The translations under genes and the position numbers were made by a program. Shown piece after piece: positions 30,669-40,941 of a DNA stretch of 64,000 bases. Every line of letters starts with the position of its first letter. Position 1 is the first letter of the stretch. The notes below the pieces were generated by a model that worked only from the letters and a program-made list of their open reading frames with translations, was not told the origin of the DNA and searched no databases. Source of the stretch: Gautieria morchelliformis (lineage: Eukaryota > Basidiomycota > Agaricomycetes > Gomphales > Gomphaceae); contig WHVA01000044.1 of assembly GCA_015179125.1 (NCBI GenBank), positions 248,001 through 312,000 of the forward strand, written 5' to 3'.

Positions 30669-31607
30669 GTGAGGGGTCCATTGGAGTCTGAAACGTCGGG
30701 GTGGGGATATATGACTCCCCAGAACATAGGACACTGGGCAAGAGATATCCTCACCCTCGAACTACGCGTACACTACGATTGGCCCCAACTAAGGAAAGAT
30801 TGCACAGAAATCCCTGCAGAATGCCCCAACTGTCAACAGTTCGGCCCTCACCTACGGAATTTCTTGCTCCAACCAATCATACGGTTACACCTGTTCGACA
30901 TGCTTTCAGCCAATTATCTGAAGCTCCCCAAAGGGGTTGGAGGCTTCTCAGAAGCACTCGTCTTCGTGGACTTTTTCACTCGTTACGTCTGGGGAGTCAT
31001 CCTCAAAAAAGCAGGAACAAACCTAGCCTCCGCGACAGCACTACGAACAATACGCCACGAATGGCAACCTCCGAAACGCCTTCTAACAGATGGAGGATCC
31101 CACTTCAGAGGGCAACACATGACAGCAGTCTTACAGGAGTTTGGCATCGAACACGAGATCACCCCAGCGTATACTCCACACTGTAACAGCCTCATCGAGA
31201 ATGAGAACAAACAACTACTCTCAATCTTAGGGAAGGAATGCGCGTCTGAGCAACCCAACCGCACAGAGGGTATCACAGCAGCTTGGCCGAAGAAGTGGCC
31301 AAGAGCAGTCTCGCTACTGAACGAGAGGAGAACACCGGTCTTGAATACCTCACCCAAAGCCATCATGTTCGGTACCATCAATGGGTCATTCAACATAGAC
31401 GACGTCATGGACCTAGACTTCGATACAGGGTCGAGATTTGCGTTTTTGGAGGCAGACCGCAAAGTCACCAGAGGACACTTACAAGCTGTTCAGGAAAAGA
31501 GAAAGGAGTGGTTCAATAAGAAAGCCAAGCCCACAACCTTCGAAATAGGTGACCTCGTACTGGTACACAACAGTGCCAGTGCACCCACAATGGCACACCA
31601 TAGTTGA
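30669..31607 (+). pseudogene. pol: Gypsy-D integrase remnant
   Basis: 312-codon open frame with a zinc-binding pair (CPNCQQFG), a first Asp-like strand (FDMLSANYLKLP), second catalytic Asp (LLTDGGSHFRG) and Glu (NSLIENENKQLLS), then a C-terminal VGDLVL-like strand (FEIGDLVLVHNS). It is a Gypsy-type integrase unlike those of A, B, C or E. No protease, RT or LTR accompanies it. The stop at 31605 follows a break in similarity near 31580. The region 30552-30668 before it is non-coding and unassigned. Confidence 0.75.
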
Positions 31608-31756
31608 GGATAGAGGATTCCCTATCTGAGGAGCTGTACAGTAGCGGAGACTACACTGAGCATAGCAGATCATTCTCTGTCTTATCCTCCATACTTGTAG
31701 ACACGCTTGCATTATCTCACTAGTATTCACGCGATCTACATTCATATCTCTTTCTA
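31608..31756. other. unassigned junction sequence
   Basis: Non-coding, between the Gypsy-D integrase and the truncated start of Gypsy-A2. It may be the end of an unrecognised LTR (ends TCTATTCA). No support beyond position. Confidence 0.3.
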
Positions 31757-34036
31757 TTCAATGCGATCTGCGTCTACAGCAGCCACCGGAGCGGTCTTGT
31801 CACAGCAGTCATTGGAAGATGGTGGCAGGTGGCATCTGATTGCCTTCTTCTCCAAGAGCCTTAGTCCAGTGGAGCAGAATTATGAGATCCATGACAAGGA
31901 AATGCTGGCGATCATCTGAGCGCTGGAGGAGTGGCGACACTTCCTCGAAGGTGCTCTGTGTCCATTCGAGATGGATGGACCACAAGAACCTAGAGTACTT
32001 TTGCACGTCTAAGGAATTAAACCAACAACACGCATGGTGGTCCCTATACCTGTCTCGGTTCGATTTCATGCTCCATCACCGCCCTGGCCGCACTGTTTTG
32101 GAACCCTTCAAGACTTTGGTGTTATTGCTAACACTTCAATCTATCAGAACGCCAATCTCACCAACTGAGATTGAAAGAGCCAAAGTGTCGGAGTTGTGGG
32201 TGTTTGAGGAGCGGCTCTGAATTAGCGTGTTCGAGGATCGCTCCGGTCGGAGTTTGAAATTGAGCGCTGATGACAAAGTTATGGACTCTCATGGGTTCAT
32301 AGCCTTTGTCAAGCAAAATAAAACAGTGTTGAGCCAAGGAGGTCAGAACAATTGGCGAGAAAATGCCAGAAAATTCAAGGAATATTCTAAAGACAGTTCC
32401 CCATCAAAGCTGCGTGTATTGGCTGATGTTAAGATGGGAAAAAGGTTTTTTACAGACTTTTTAATGCTTTTTTCGAGATTTTTAGACTAGAAAGATGGTT
32501 CCTACACAAGCCCAATGCCCTATCCCACCATGTGGATCATGGAAGTGGAAACAGAGACAATGCTGACATGACATTGCTCCGCCCAAGCCTCTTTGCAATA
32601 TGTGCCCTTGAAGGAGTGACCGCAGTTGGGGCGGAAGCGGAAATGCTCCGGGACATCCAGAGGCAGTACTAGAATGGAGAGAAGGAGGAATTGGTGGTGA
32701 AGACGGTGGAGGAGCTGTGGAAAGGACATTCATGGTCGGTACGGGCAGTGGAGTGGTCAGAACCTGATGGGTTGCTCCACTTCAGGGGCAAGGTCTATGT
32801 TCCGGATGGCCGCATCGTGTCCCAACACCATGACACCCGGGTCACAGGGCATGCTGGCAGGTGGAAGACACTGGAGTTAGTGGCTCAGAATTACTGGTGG
32901 CCTCAGATGTCCCACTATATTGGACAGTATGTGAAGCCATGCAACCTTTGTCTCTGGACCAAAGCACAGCGGCATCCGCCCATCGGAGAGCTTGTTCCAC
33001 TCCCGATTCCATAATCCAGCTGGGACACCATCAGTGTCAACTTCATTGTTGAACTCCCAGAGTCTCATGGCTACGACCCAATCATGAACATTGTGGACTC
33101 GGTAAGCAAGGTGTCCCACTTCATTCCGATGCACACGACAATCACAGCCCTCGGAGTGGCCCGCCTGTTCCTTGCACATGTCTGGAAGTTGCATGGGCTC
33201 CTGAAGCAAGTCGTTTCCAACCGAGGTCCACAGTTCGTTGCAGAACTGACATGAGAGCTCTACCACCTGCTTGGGATAAAGCTGGCTACCACCACAGCAT
33301 ACCATCCTCAGGGTGACCGACAGATGCAACGGGTCAATCAGGAGCTGGAGCAATATCTCCACCTCTTTGTCAATGAGAGGCAGGATGCCTGGGACAAGCT
33401 AGTTCCACTGGCAGAATTCCAATACAACAACCATGTACATTCCGCCAGGCAGCAGACTCCCTTCATGCTCGACTCTGGACAACACCCACGGATGGGCTTC
33501 GAGCCACACAAGGCAGAGTCCTGACTTGAGACAGTCAATGAGTTCCGAGACCGCATGGACTCCACCCTTTCCGAAGCCAAGTCTGCCCTTGCGAAGGCCA
33601 AGGATGACATGGCAAGGTACTACAACCAATGCCGGGTCCCTGCCCTGGAGTACCAAGTCAGAGACAACATGTATTTAGATGCAAGTGACATCCGCACCAC
33701 ACACCCTTCACAGAAGCTTGCCCACTGCTACCTTGGACCCTTCACAGTGATGCAGAGGGTTGGATGGCACACATACCCCCTCCAACTTCCAAACTCCATG
33801 TCCCGCCTCCACCCTGTCCTCAACGTAGTGAAGTTGCTCCCTGTGCTTGAGGACCCAATTCCAGGTTGGGAGGCTCATCTGCCACCCCCCCCAGAAAACG
33901 TAGATGGGGAAGAGCACTATGTGGTGGAACGGATCCTGGACAGCTGGTTTGTGCGAGGATGACTCCAATTCCTCATGAAATGGGAAGGGTATGGGTATGA
34001 GGAGAATTCCTGGGTCCCAGAGCAAGATGTCAAACT
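31757..34036 (+). pseudogene. pol: Gypsy-A2 pol remnant (RNase H, integrase, chromodomain)
   Basis: RNase H starts at [10 protein letters not shown] (31786) and continues to HHRPGRT. The DNA element 32094-32506 follows, then the HHCC zinc domain (32850-32990), integrase core (SVNFIVELPES, VSNRGPQFV with D changed to N, the QRVNQELEQY region in place of the Gypsy-A TEWVNQ motif) and part of the chromodomain (33920-34030). Stops include TGA at 31917, 33252, 33522 and 33960; three of these are CGA in Gypsy-A. Inactive. Confidence 0.9.
32094..32506 (+). mobile_element. small DNA-element insertion in Gypsy-A2
   Basis: 413 bp that interrupt the RNase H region compared with Gypsy-A. It starts TGTTTTGGAACCC and ends GGTTCCTACA, imperfect inverted ends (TGT..GGAACC). 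The first ~57 bp recur at 55628-55684, and an internal CGGTCGGAGTTTGAAAT block recurs near 56692 and 37060, tying it to the DDE transposon family at 37040-40170. No clear target duplication. Non-coding. Confidence 0.6.
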
Positions 34037-35285
34037 TGTCATGACGCGTTTATTTCCCATACTCAGATGCTCTGTTCTCCCATTTCTCACTCCACCTTCG
34101 TGTTCGTTCCGATCACCCTTGCCGTGTTCGGCAACCGATCCTTGCTGTTCGCGCCATTTACCATGGCCACGCTGTCGAAGCACGATCCACGTCCCTGAAC
34201 TGACTTGGCAGTCATCGCTGGGCCTATCACCTCCTCTGCTCAACCCTCTTTCGATGGTGTTCCTATGATTGGACTGTCATGACTTGTGTATTGCCTGGAC
34301 CTTGTTATCCCCATTTCCCCTTTCGCCACTCCTCCCCCTTGTTCGCTTGGCTTTGCCCTCCACTTCAACCACTTCTCCCCTATGTCATCTCCGTTCGCCC
34401 TTCCTTGCATTTCTCTGAACCGCTATTCGCTGCTCACACATTTCACCAGCAGGCATGCCATCAAATATGATCAATACCATTTACCCGGCATGATGGTTCA
34501 TCACTAACCCCATCATCTTCTTAATCCAACCCCTTTGGGTGTTCATATGGCCAAAGTGTGTTCGCAGGACGTCCCTTCCGTAGGTCGTGCGGGATCAACC
34601 CAGTAGATGAAGAGTCTGTGCAGGGTAGCATGTATGCGGGTCCCAAGACATGGCTTCGTACATGAGTGCCTTCGCCACCTTTACTCTCCGTCGTTTCATG
34701 TCCTCACTCTTCCTTCACTCTATTGTATGTTTATTCCATCTACTTAGTATCATGACTGCGCACCCCTATCCAACCCTGACTCACGACGGCCTCTTTCCTA
34801 TTCGCTGATACCTTACAAGCATTCGATATAAGTAGTTTACATTCACATGTATATTCTCCAGTTCAATTATCATACGTCATCCATCTTGTGCAAACTTGAC
34901 CTCACTGTGATCATCGTTTTGAGCCTTCTCCTGGAGATTTCTATCTTCAACCAGAAGAGGACTTAGGCATCACTGGTGAGTTCTCATACTTCATCTTCGT
35001 TACCTTAGCCTTCAAACTATTTTCCATGCTGACGGCGAAGGGATTGTCGCTACTTAGACAACCCTTCTGTGACACCTTGTACGTTACATCGTCAAGTGCC
35101 ACGGGCTATTTCGCTACGACTGTAGATAGGGCGAGCTCCGCTTGGGCAGCCCTCTTACCTTGTGAACATTTATTGGTTCACCTATTCGCCAAACGGCATA
35201 CTTATTCGCACAAGTCATTCGGGCATTCGCTGTGTTCACTAATACACTAATACACGATATTAACGCCTAAAAACCAATCTTGACA
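34037..35285 (+). mobile_element. solo LTR, family S, copy S3
   Basis: TGTCATGACG to CTTGACA inserted in the Gypsy-A2 chromodomain. The flanks AAACT (34032-34036) and GAACT (35286-35290) are a duplication with one mismatch. It lacks the ~30-bp GGCGAAGG hairpin present in S1 and S2. Confidence 0.88.
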
Positions 35286-35392
35286 GAACTCTGCGAATTC
35301 TATAGGACACACCCTGGTGCTGAATCCGTTTGCTGGCCTTTCAATCCCTCGTGTCCCATGCTTTGAGGACACAGCATGCTAGAGGGGGGTGA
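35286..35392 (+). pseudogene. Gypsy-A2 pol C-terminal tail
   Basis: Resumes the chromodomain tail (EFYRTHPGA equivalent) after S3 and runs through a GAGGGGGGTGA polypurine tract to the LTR. A stop near 35364 ends the frame before the LTR, unlike in Gypsy-A. Confidence 0.75.
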
Positions 35393-35803
35393 TGTCAGGG
35401 GACACCCTGTTTTCCAGTTCTGACACCACACCAGTTCCGACTCCATTTCTGACTCCAGTTCTGGTTCCGATTCCATCTCCGACTCCACTTTCGGAAATGA
35501 TTCCGCTTCTGGGAGAACTTCCACCAGTTCTGTTCGCTTTTCCAATTCCACCCCACTTTCCGACTTCTGCTTTTGGAACAGTGTCGGAAGTCAAGCAACT
35601 CGTGTAATAGGTGGCATCAAGGGTTGATTAAGGGTCAGGGAGGTCAGGGGGATGCAGGGTTGATGGCAAGTGCCAAGTGTTGTCCCTGGCTGCGGAGTGT
35701 AGTATAATACGGGCTCGCTGACATTGGGGGTCCTTAGACTTTTCTCTTCGGATTTCCCCTTGTCAGTTGTGTGGTAGTGTGATCTCCACAGCCAGCTAGG
35801 GTT
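35393..35803 (+). repeat. 3' LTR of Gypsy-A2 (continues at 36806-36819)
   Basis: Homologous to the Gypsy-A LTR (TGTCAGGGGACACCCTG start; GGGTTGCCCTTACA end after the S4 insertion). It lacks the ~62-bp segment between the two CTTTGGATTTCCCCTTGTCA copies of the Gypsy-A LTR. Confidence 0.88.
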
Positions 35804-36805
35804 TTTCAAGATTGGTTTTTAGGCGTTAATACCGTGTATTAGTGAACACAGCGAATGCCTGAATGACTTGTGCGAATAAGTATGCCATTCGGCGAATAGG
35901 TGAACCAATAAATGTTCACAAGATAAGAGGGCTGCCTGAGCGGAGCTCACCCTATCTACAGTCGTAGCAAAATAGCCCGTGGCACTTGACGATGTAATGT
36001 GCAAGGTGTCACGGAAGGGTTGTCTAAGTAGCGACAATCCCTTCGCCGTCAGCACAGAAAATAGTTCGAAGGCTAAGGTAACGAAGATGAAGTATGAGAA
36101 CTCACCAGTGATGCCTAAGTCCTCTTCTGGTTGAAGATAGAAATCTCCAGGAGAAGGCTCAAAACGATGATCACAGTGAGGTCAAGTTTGCACAAGATGG
36201 ACGACATATGATAATTGAACTGGAGAATATACATGTGAATGTAAACTACTTATATCGAATGCTTGTAAGGTATCAGCGAATAGGAAAGAGGCCGTCGTGA
36301 GTCAGGGTTGGATAGGGGTGCGCAGTCATGATACTAAATAGATGGAATAAACATACAATAGAGTGAAGGAAGAGTGCAAACATGAAACGACAGAGAGTAA
36401 AGGTGGCAACGGCACCTATGTATGAAACCATGTCTTGGGACCCACATACATCCTACCCTGCACGGACTCTTCGTCTACTGGGTTGATCCCGCACGACCTA
36501 CGGAAGGGACGTCCCGCAAACACACTTTGGCCATATGAACACCCAAAGGGGTTGGATTAAGAAGATGATGGGGTTAGTGATGAACCATCGCGCCGGGTAA
36601 ATGGTATTGATCGTATTTTGATGGCATGCCTGTTGGCGAAATGTGCGAGCAGCAAATCGCGGTTCGGAGAATGGGGTGAACAGCAGATAGAGTGGATGTA
36701 GAGGAGGAGTGGTCGGAGGGTGAGGCGAACTCTGGCGAAGATGCTAGGGAGTGATGAGGGGGAACATAGAGGCAGTGGGGTAAGAGAAATAGACAGGTCA
36801 TGGCA
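35804..36805 (-). mobile_element. solo LTR, family S, copy S4 (reverse)
   Basis: Reverse copy inserted in the last 20 bp of the Gypsy-A2 LTR. Flanked by a perfect GGGTT duplication (35799-35803 and 36806-36810). It corresponds to the inner unit of S3 (from 34277), 1002 bp, so it represents a shorter LTR form. Its terminal TGTCA has decayed to TGCCA at one end and its TGACA to TGAAA at the other. Confidence 0.88.
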
Positions 36806-36819
36806 GGGTTGCCCTTACA

Positions 36820-37039
36820 ATACTTGAGCAACAAGCACTGCCTGGTATAGCCTGATACAGCCTTGTTGCCATGACTGACCAAGATCCCCACTGTTTGGTT
36901 CAGCCAAACAGGCTGCACAGTTGCTATGGCTGCATATAGCAATGGATTGAGACTCAGCTGGAATTACTGGGAGAGCCGGCTGGAATTACTGGGTTGTGGG
37001 CGCTTGAGTGACCAGAAGTCCAAAAATAAGGTTACCACC
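36820..37039. other. unassigned, with a short direct repeat
   Basis: Non-coding. Contains GGCTGGAATTACTGGG-type units repeated in tandem near 36955-36990 and a short palindromic TTTGGTTCAGCCAAACAGG. Origin not recognised. Confidence 0.35.
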
Positions 37040-37084
37040 AAGGTGTCTGGGTGTCTGGCGGAGTTTGAAATTGAAGGTCCGTGA

Positions 37085-37118
37085 CAGAGTTGTGGGTGTA
37101 AGTGGACACACAACTCTG
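37085..37118. repeat. conserved subterminal hairpin
   Basis: Stem CAGAGTTGTG / CACAACTCTG with a 14-nt loop. The same stem, lengthened by one pair, occurs at 56721-56754 with a different loop. Possible transposase-binding or transcript-end structure. Confidence 0.6.
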
Positions 37119-37483
37119 CAATATGGTGCCGCTCACTTAGCCACCACTACTTTTCTGCAAAATTTTCTCATCCTCCAAACCATGGCCAAATTCTTATTCC
37201 TTTTGTAGAAACACTCCCTTTAGTAGTAAGAACATATTGTATTGAGGGATATCAACTAGCTTCAATTTTGAGTGAGAAAATATTGTGAACACATCCCAGA
37301 TTGGCAGGTGGTACATATTGGCCTCTACAGCTGTCAAAAAAAAGTTGGTGCTTATCCCTCTTGCAGAAACACTCTTTGGTGTATTTTGGACAGATTGTAT
37401 TGACAGAATCAATATATCATTAAAATTGGATGAGAAATTTTGTTTTTGGGATTACCCATGGTGTGAAGGACAAAAATTAATAA

Positions 37484-39976
37484 TTACTGGTCCAAAGAAC
37501 AAGCAACAGCCTCTGGAACATGCCTGTGTGACTTGTATTTTGTGGAACTGAATTGCTTTACCTGTTTCTGAGCCTCTGTCGTTCCCATCCCTGCTCTGTA
37601 TGCATCCATCCACTGAAATGTCCAGTGTTCCCACCGCCGGATTGTTTGCAATTGCATGGATGCCAATGCTTTTGGTATATTCTCCTTTAATGTGTCAAAT
37701 GTGTAGTTGAAATTGTCATGAAGATATTTCTTAACAGCACCCCAAAAGAACTCAATGAAATTGAGGTCACAATGAAACTTTGGCAAGAGAATGCACAGGT
37801 GACCAGCAGCTTCAATCACCTCCTGCACAAGTGATTTCTGCTGCTGGAAATCAGGGAGCAATTCAAGAATGCATTTGCCACAACAAGAATCTGACATGCA
37901 TTTCTTGCATTTGCCTCGCAACCCATCTGAAAAAGGCCACGCTCCATAAGAACAGCCTTAATGCCTTTTGCAGCATTTGGGTGTGTTGGGTGGTCAGCTG
38001 GATACACCATTGGCTGCATGATTTTTGAACCATCACAAATAAACCATGTGTCATGCATCCATGCCTGCTTGCCACCAGGATGGACATTCATTTGTGAAAC
38101 CAATAATGCATCCTCTGAGTAAGCAGAATGACCCTGAGAGTTATCAACCATTATGAGTGCCTGGTAACCAGCCCCATGTGCACGCTCAAAAGCTGGAATA
38201 ATTTTTTCCTTGATCTTTGCACAAAAAATCAAAATTTATTCACAATAAAAGCAATTATAATTATTCACCTGCTTAACAAAAAGCTCCCCAGTCCAATATC
38301 CTTCATAGTTTTTGCCATACTCAAGGGTTTGAGTACCTTCTTGGAGCCATCCGACCATAGAGCACAAAGTGTCACTTTTGTGCAAACACCCTTTTTTCGA
38401 AGTCAATGTTGATCTTCAAAAACCCAAGTTTTAGAAATTATGACATTCGCTTGTGCCATCATTTCATCCTGAGCAAGGAGCACCAAATGACGCTCAACAT
38501 AATTCTTGCATGGAATCATTAACTCCTGGTCCACATTGCCAGCAACATATTGAACCAATCGTTTCTCATATGTTTTCATAGCTGGCAAGAAGTGATTTTG
38601 CCGGTATTCAACAACATCAGGTCTGTCATGTCCATCAAAGTATAGACCCTTCTTGTGATTGATATATTTGAACCCCTCCTTGTGAAGCCATCATCGAGCA
38701 GTTTTCAAAGAGATCCCACGGCCAACTTGCAGATGAATTCGAGGAAACAACTCCAATTCCATATATCTTTTCAATGCATGTGGCATTTCATTCTGTGTGA
38801 GATGTTCCAGGTATTCACGAGCTGCCTTGGGAACAAACTTGTCCTGTGAGAATTTGGACAACTTTTCAGGATCCATAGCCCATTTATTTGAGCGAACATA
38901 TGCTCTGAGCTCAGCAGCAATTGCAGGATCTGACAATAAAGAAAACACTTTGGCATGACGTCCAATTTGTGATTTTGGCAAGTCTCGAGTCTGGACATAA
39001 TGGCGAGTCCATTTGCGAACCTGTCGACCACCCCATTTGGCAGAAAAACCACAACTTTCAGCTGCACACTCTGAGGCATTAATCAATCCCCATCCCCTTT
39101 CAATAACAAGTCTCATGTGGGTTTCCATGGCAGCAGTTTGACGAGCTTGCAAGCCATTGGGACCAGCCACATAATGCGTCTTTTTTGACTTCATTAACTT
39201 CTGCAAGTCTTTCAGTGCCTCTTCAAATTCTTTCTGCCTTCTTTCTCTCCTCACAATCCTCTCAGTTCAATATGGGATCTCTTGATGTTGGCATTTTCTG
39301 GGAGGGACAACAGGGAGACGATGTGATGTGATATTGGGTAGTGGTTCATCATCACCACTGTCTGATTCAGAATCAACACTGGAACCACCCTCATCAAATG
39401 AATACCTGACTTCCTCAGCCCATGACTGCACATCTGGAGCCTGTCCAACATTGCCCATTTCCTGTTCAGCATCTTTGCTTTTCACAAATCAGTTTCACAT
39501 CATGGCAATTTGTGGATTGACACTGATTTATTGGTGAGTAATTCAATGTTCTGAAACTCACAAGAAGTAATGCTCACGAGGTTTTGGCTTCTGCTCGGGA
39601 TGCTTCTCGTTCTTGAGCCTCCTTCTGTCTTCACACCTGTGTGCGAGTTGAGCCCTTCATGTATCCCAATGCTTGGTTTGCCTCTATTTTCTTCCAATCT
39701 TTCGAATTCTTGTGACTGAACACATTGGGAGCATCCGAAGATCCAGCCTTCTTGCGCAGAGCACAGAGATTAGCCTCCAATTCATCACCCTCAAGCTCAG
39801 CAAGGCTTCAATCATCTGACAAACCTCATCTGCATCCATCGCAGAGTCATCAGAGGGCTCACAGTTAACACCGCCTTCATACTCACAGTCAGAATAAGAA
39901 TCAGTTTCACTGGTAGTGTTAATATGGCGATAGTTTCTAGCTTTCACAAGTTTGTTTGTCTGGTATGATTTGACCA
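37484..39976 (-). pseudogene. DDE-superfamily transposase (Tc1/mariner-IS630 type) pseudogene
   Basis: Minus-strand gene, probable start MVKSYQTNKL at 39976 with an acidic Ser-rich N-terminus. A coiled, Lys-rich stretch follows (39254-39180) and then a helix-turn-helix-like region (39080-38700). The DDE core has Asp in LLAQDEM (~38465), Asp in MVDNSQGHSAY (~38145) and Glu in NFIEFFWGAVKKYL (~37750), ending at TAA 37484. A 54-nt intron, GTGAATAATT...GCAAAG (38268-38215), is well supported. TGA codons replace CGA near 38696 and 38405, and a frameshift follows the latter, so it is dead. The protein would cut and rejoin its own transposon ends. The type agrees with a family common in mushroom genomes (from memory). 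Confidence 0.75.
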
Positions 39977-40291
39977 TAGATGGTGGATGGCAGTAAGGAT
40001 GGCAGTTATGGTTTGGGGTTAGGGTTAGAAAATTTGAACAAGCCAGACTGGCGGTTGCACACAAGTAGCAGTACCTAAGTGAGTGGCACCATAGCAGAAA
40101 TAAGGCATTTTGGGCCAAGTAAATTGCAGAAAAATATGGAAAAATAGGGGAATGATGGAGGGATGTTTGAAATACTACCACAATTTCGTATAGCTTCGTG
40201 TATATGCTATAACTTGTGAAAAAGTGGAAATACACCGGTATGAGCCTATTGTACAGCCAATTCCCCAACACGGCTCCTAGAGGCAGGGTGT

Positions 40292-40754
40292 TGTCAGGGG
40301 ACACCCTGTTTTCCATTTCCAGTTCCGCCTCCATTTCCGAAGACGCTTCCGATTCCGATTCCATCTCCGCCTCCGCTCTTGGAAATGATTCCGCTTCTGG
40401 GAGAACTTCCACCAGTTCTGTTCGCCTTCCCAGTTCCACTCCAATTTCCGAGTTCCACCCTCGGAACAGTGTCGGAAATCAAGCGACTCGCGTAATAGGT
40501 GACATCAAGGGTCGATCAAGGGTCAGGGAGGTGCAGGGTTGATGGCGGGTGCCAAGTGTTGTCCCTGGCTGCGCAGGGTAGTATAATACGGGCTCGCTGA
40601 CATTGGGGGTCCTTAGACTTTTCTCTTTGGATTTCCCCTTGTCAGGTGAGAATCCCCTCTCTTGTATGCTCTGTTCATTTATACAGACTTTGGATTTCCC
40701 CTTGTCAGTTGTGTGGTAGTGTGATCTCCACAACTAGCCAGGGTTGCCCTTACA
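40292..40754 (+). repeat. 5' LTR of Gypsy-A
   Basis: 463 bp. TATA-like GTATAATA near 40570. TTCCG-rich 5' part. Two copies of CTTTGGATTTCCCCTTGTCA about 60 bp apart. No tRNA-type TGG primer site follows, so priming may be atypical. Confidence 0.95.
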
Positions 40755-40941
40755 GCAGAAAAGTCTCTCCCATAGAGGACCGGCGGTCGTACTGCGTGTC
40801 GCAGCCGCCATAGGTGCGTTCGGAATCGGAGACAGCGACTCGGAGATCGCAACCTCTTCCGCACACACAGCGTACGACAGCCCTTCTTCTTACGTCGAGC
40901 TCCCAACCCCGGAAATCCCGTCCCACATTTCTCCTTCCGAC

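Larger units (their letters stand above)
31757..36819 (+). mobile_element. Gypsy-A2, 5'-truncated and decayed copy of Gypsy-A
   Basis: Homologous to Gypsy-A from the RNase H domain through the 3' LTR. It lacks the 5' LTR, gag, protease and RT. Nested within it are a 413-bp DNA element (32094-32506), solo LTR S3 (34037-35285) and reverse solo LTR S4 (35804-36805). Differences from Gypsy-A are mostly CpG to TpG/CpA. Confidence 0.9.
37040..40170 (-). mobile_element. decayed DDE transposon
   Basis: Holds a Tc1/IS630-style DDE transposase pseudogene. The subterminal motif ATATGGTGCCGCTCACTTAG (37122-37141) reappears inverted at 40076-40096 with two mismatches. A related, shorter copy of both ends lies at ~56690-56841 (shared hairpin and AGAGGGATGTTTGAA). 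Exact termini and target duplication are not resolved. Confidence 0.6.

Noticed and set aside
40014..40029. GGGGTTAGGGTTAG, telomere-like repeat
   Set aside because: Only two units of TTAGGG inside a decayed DNA transposon; too short to claim a telomeric relic.
40216..40542. 108-aa ORF across the left edge of Gypsy-A
   Set aside because: It is the LTR copy of the pol tail read from chance upstream codons; the LTR itself explains it.
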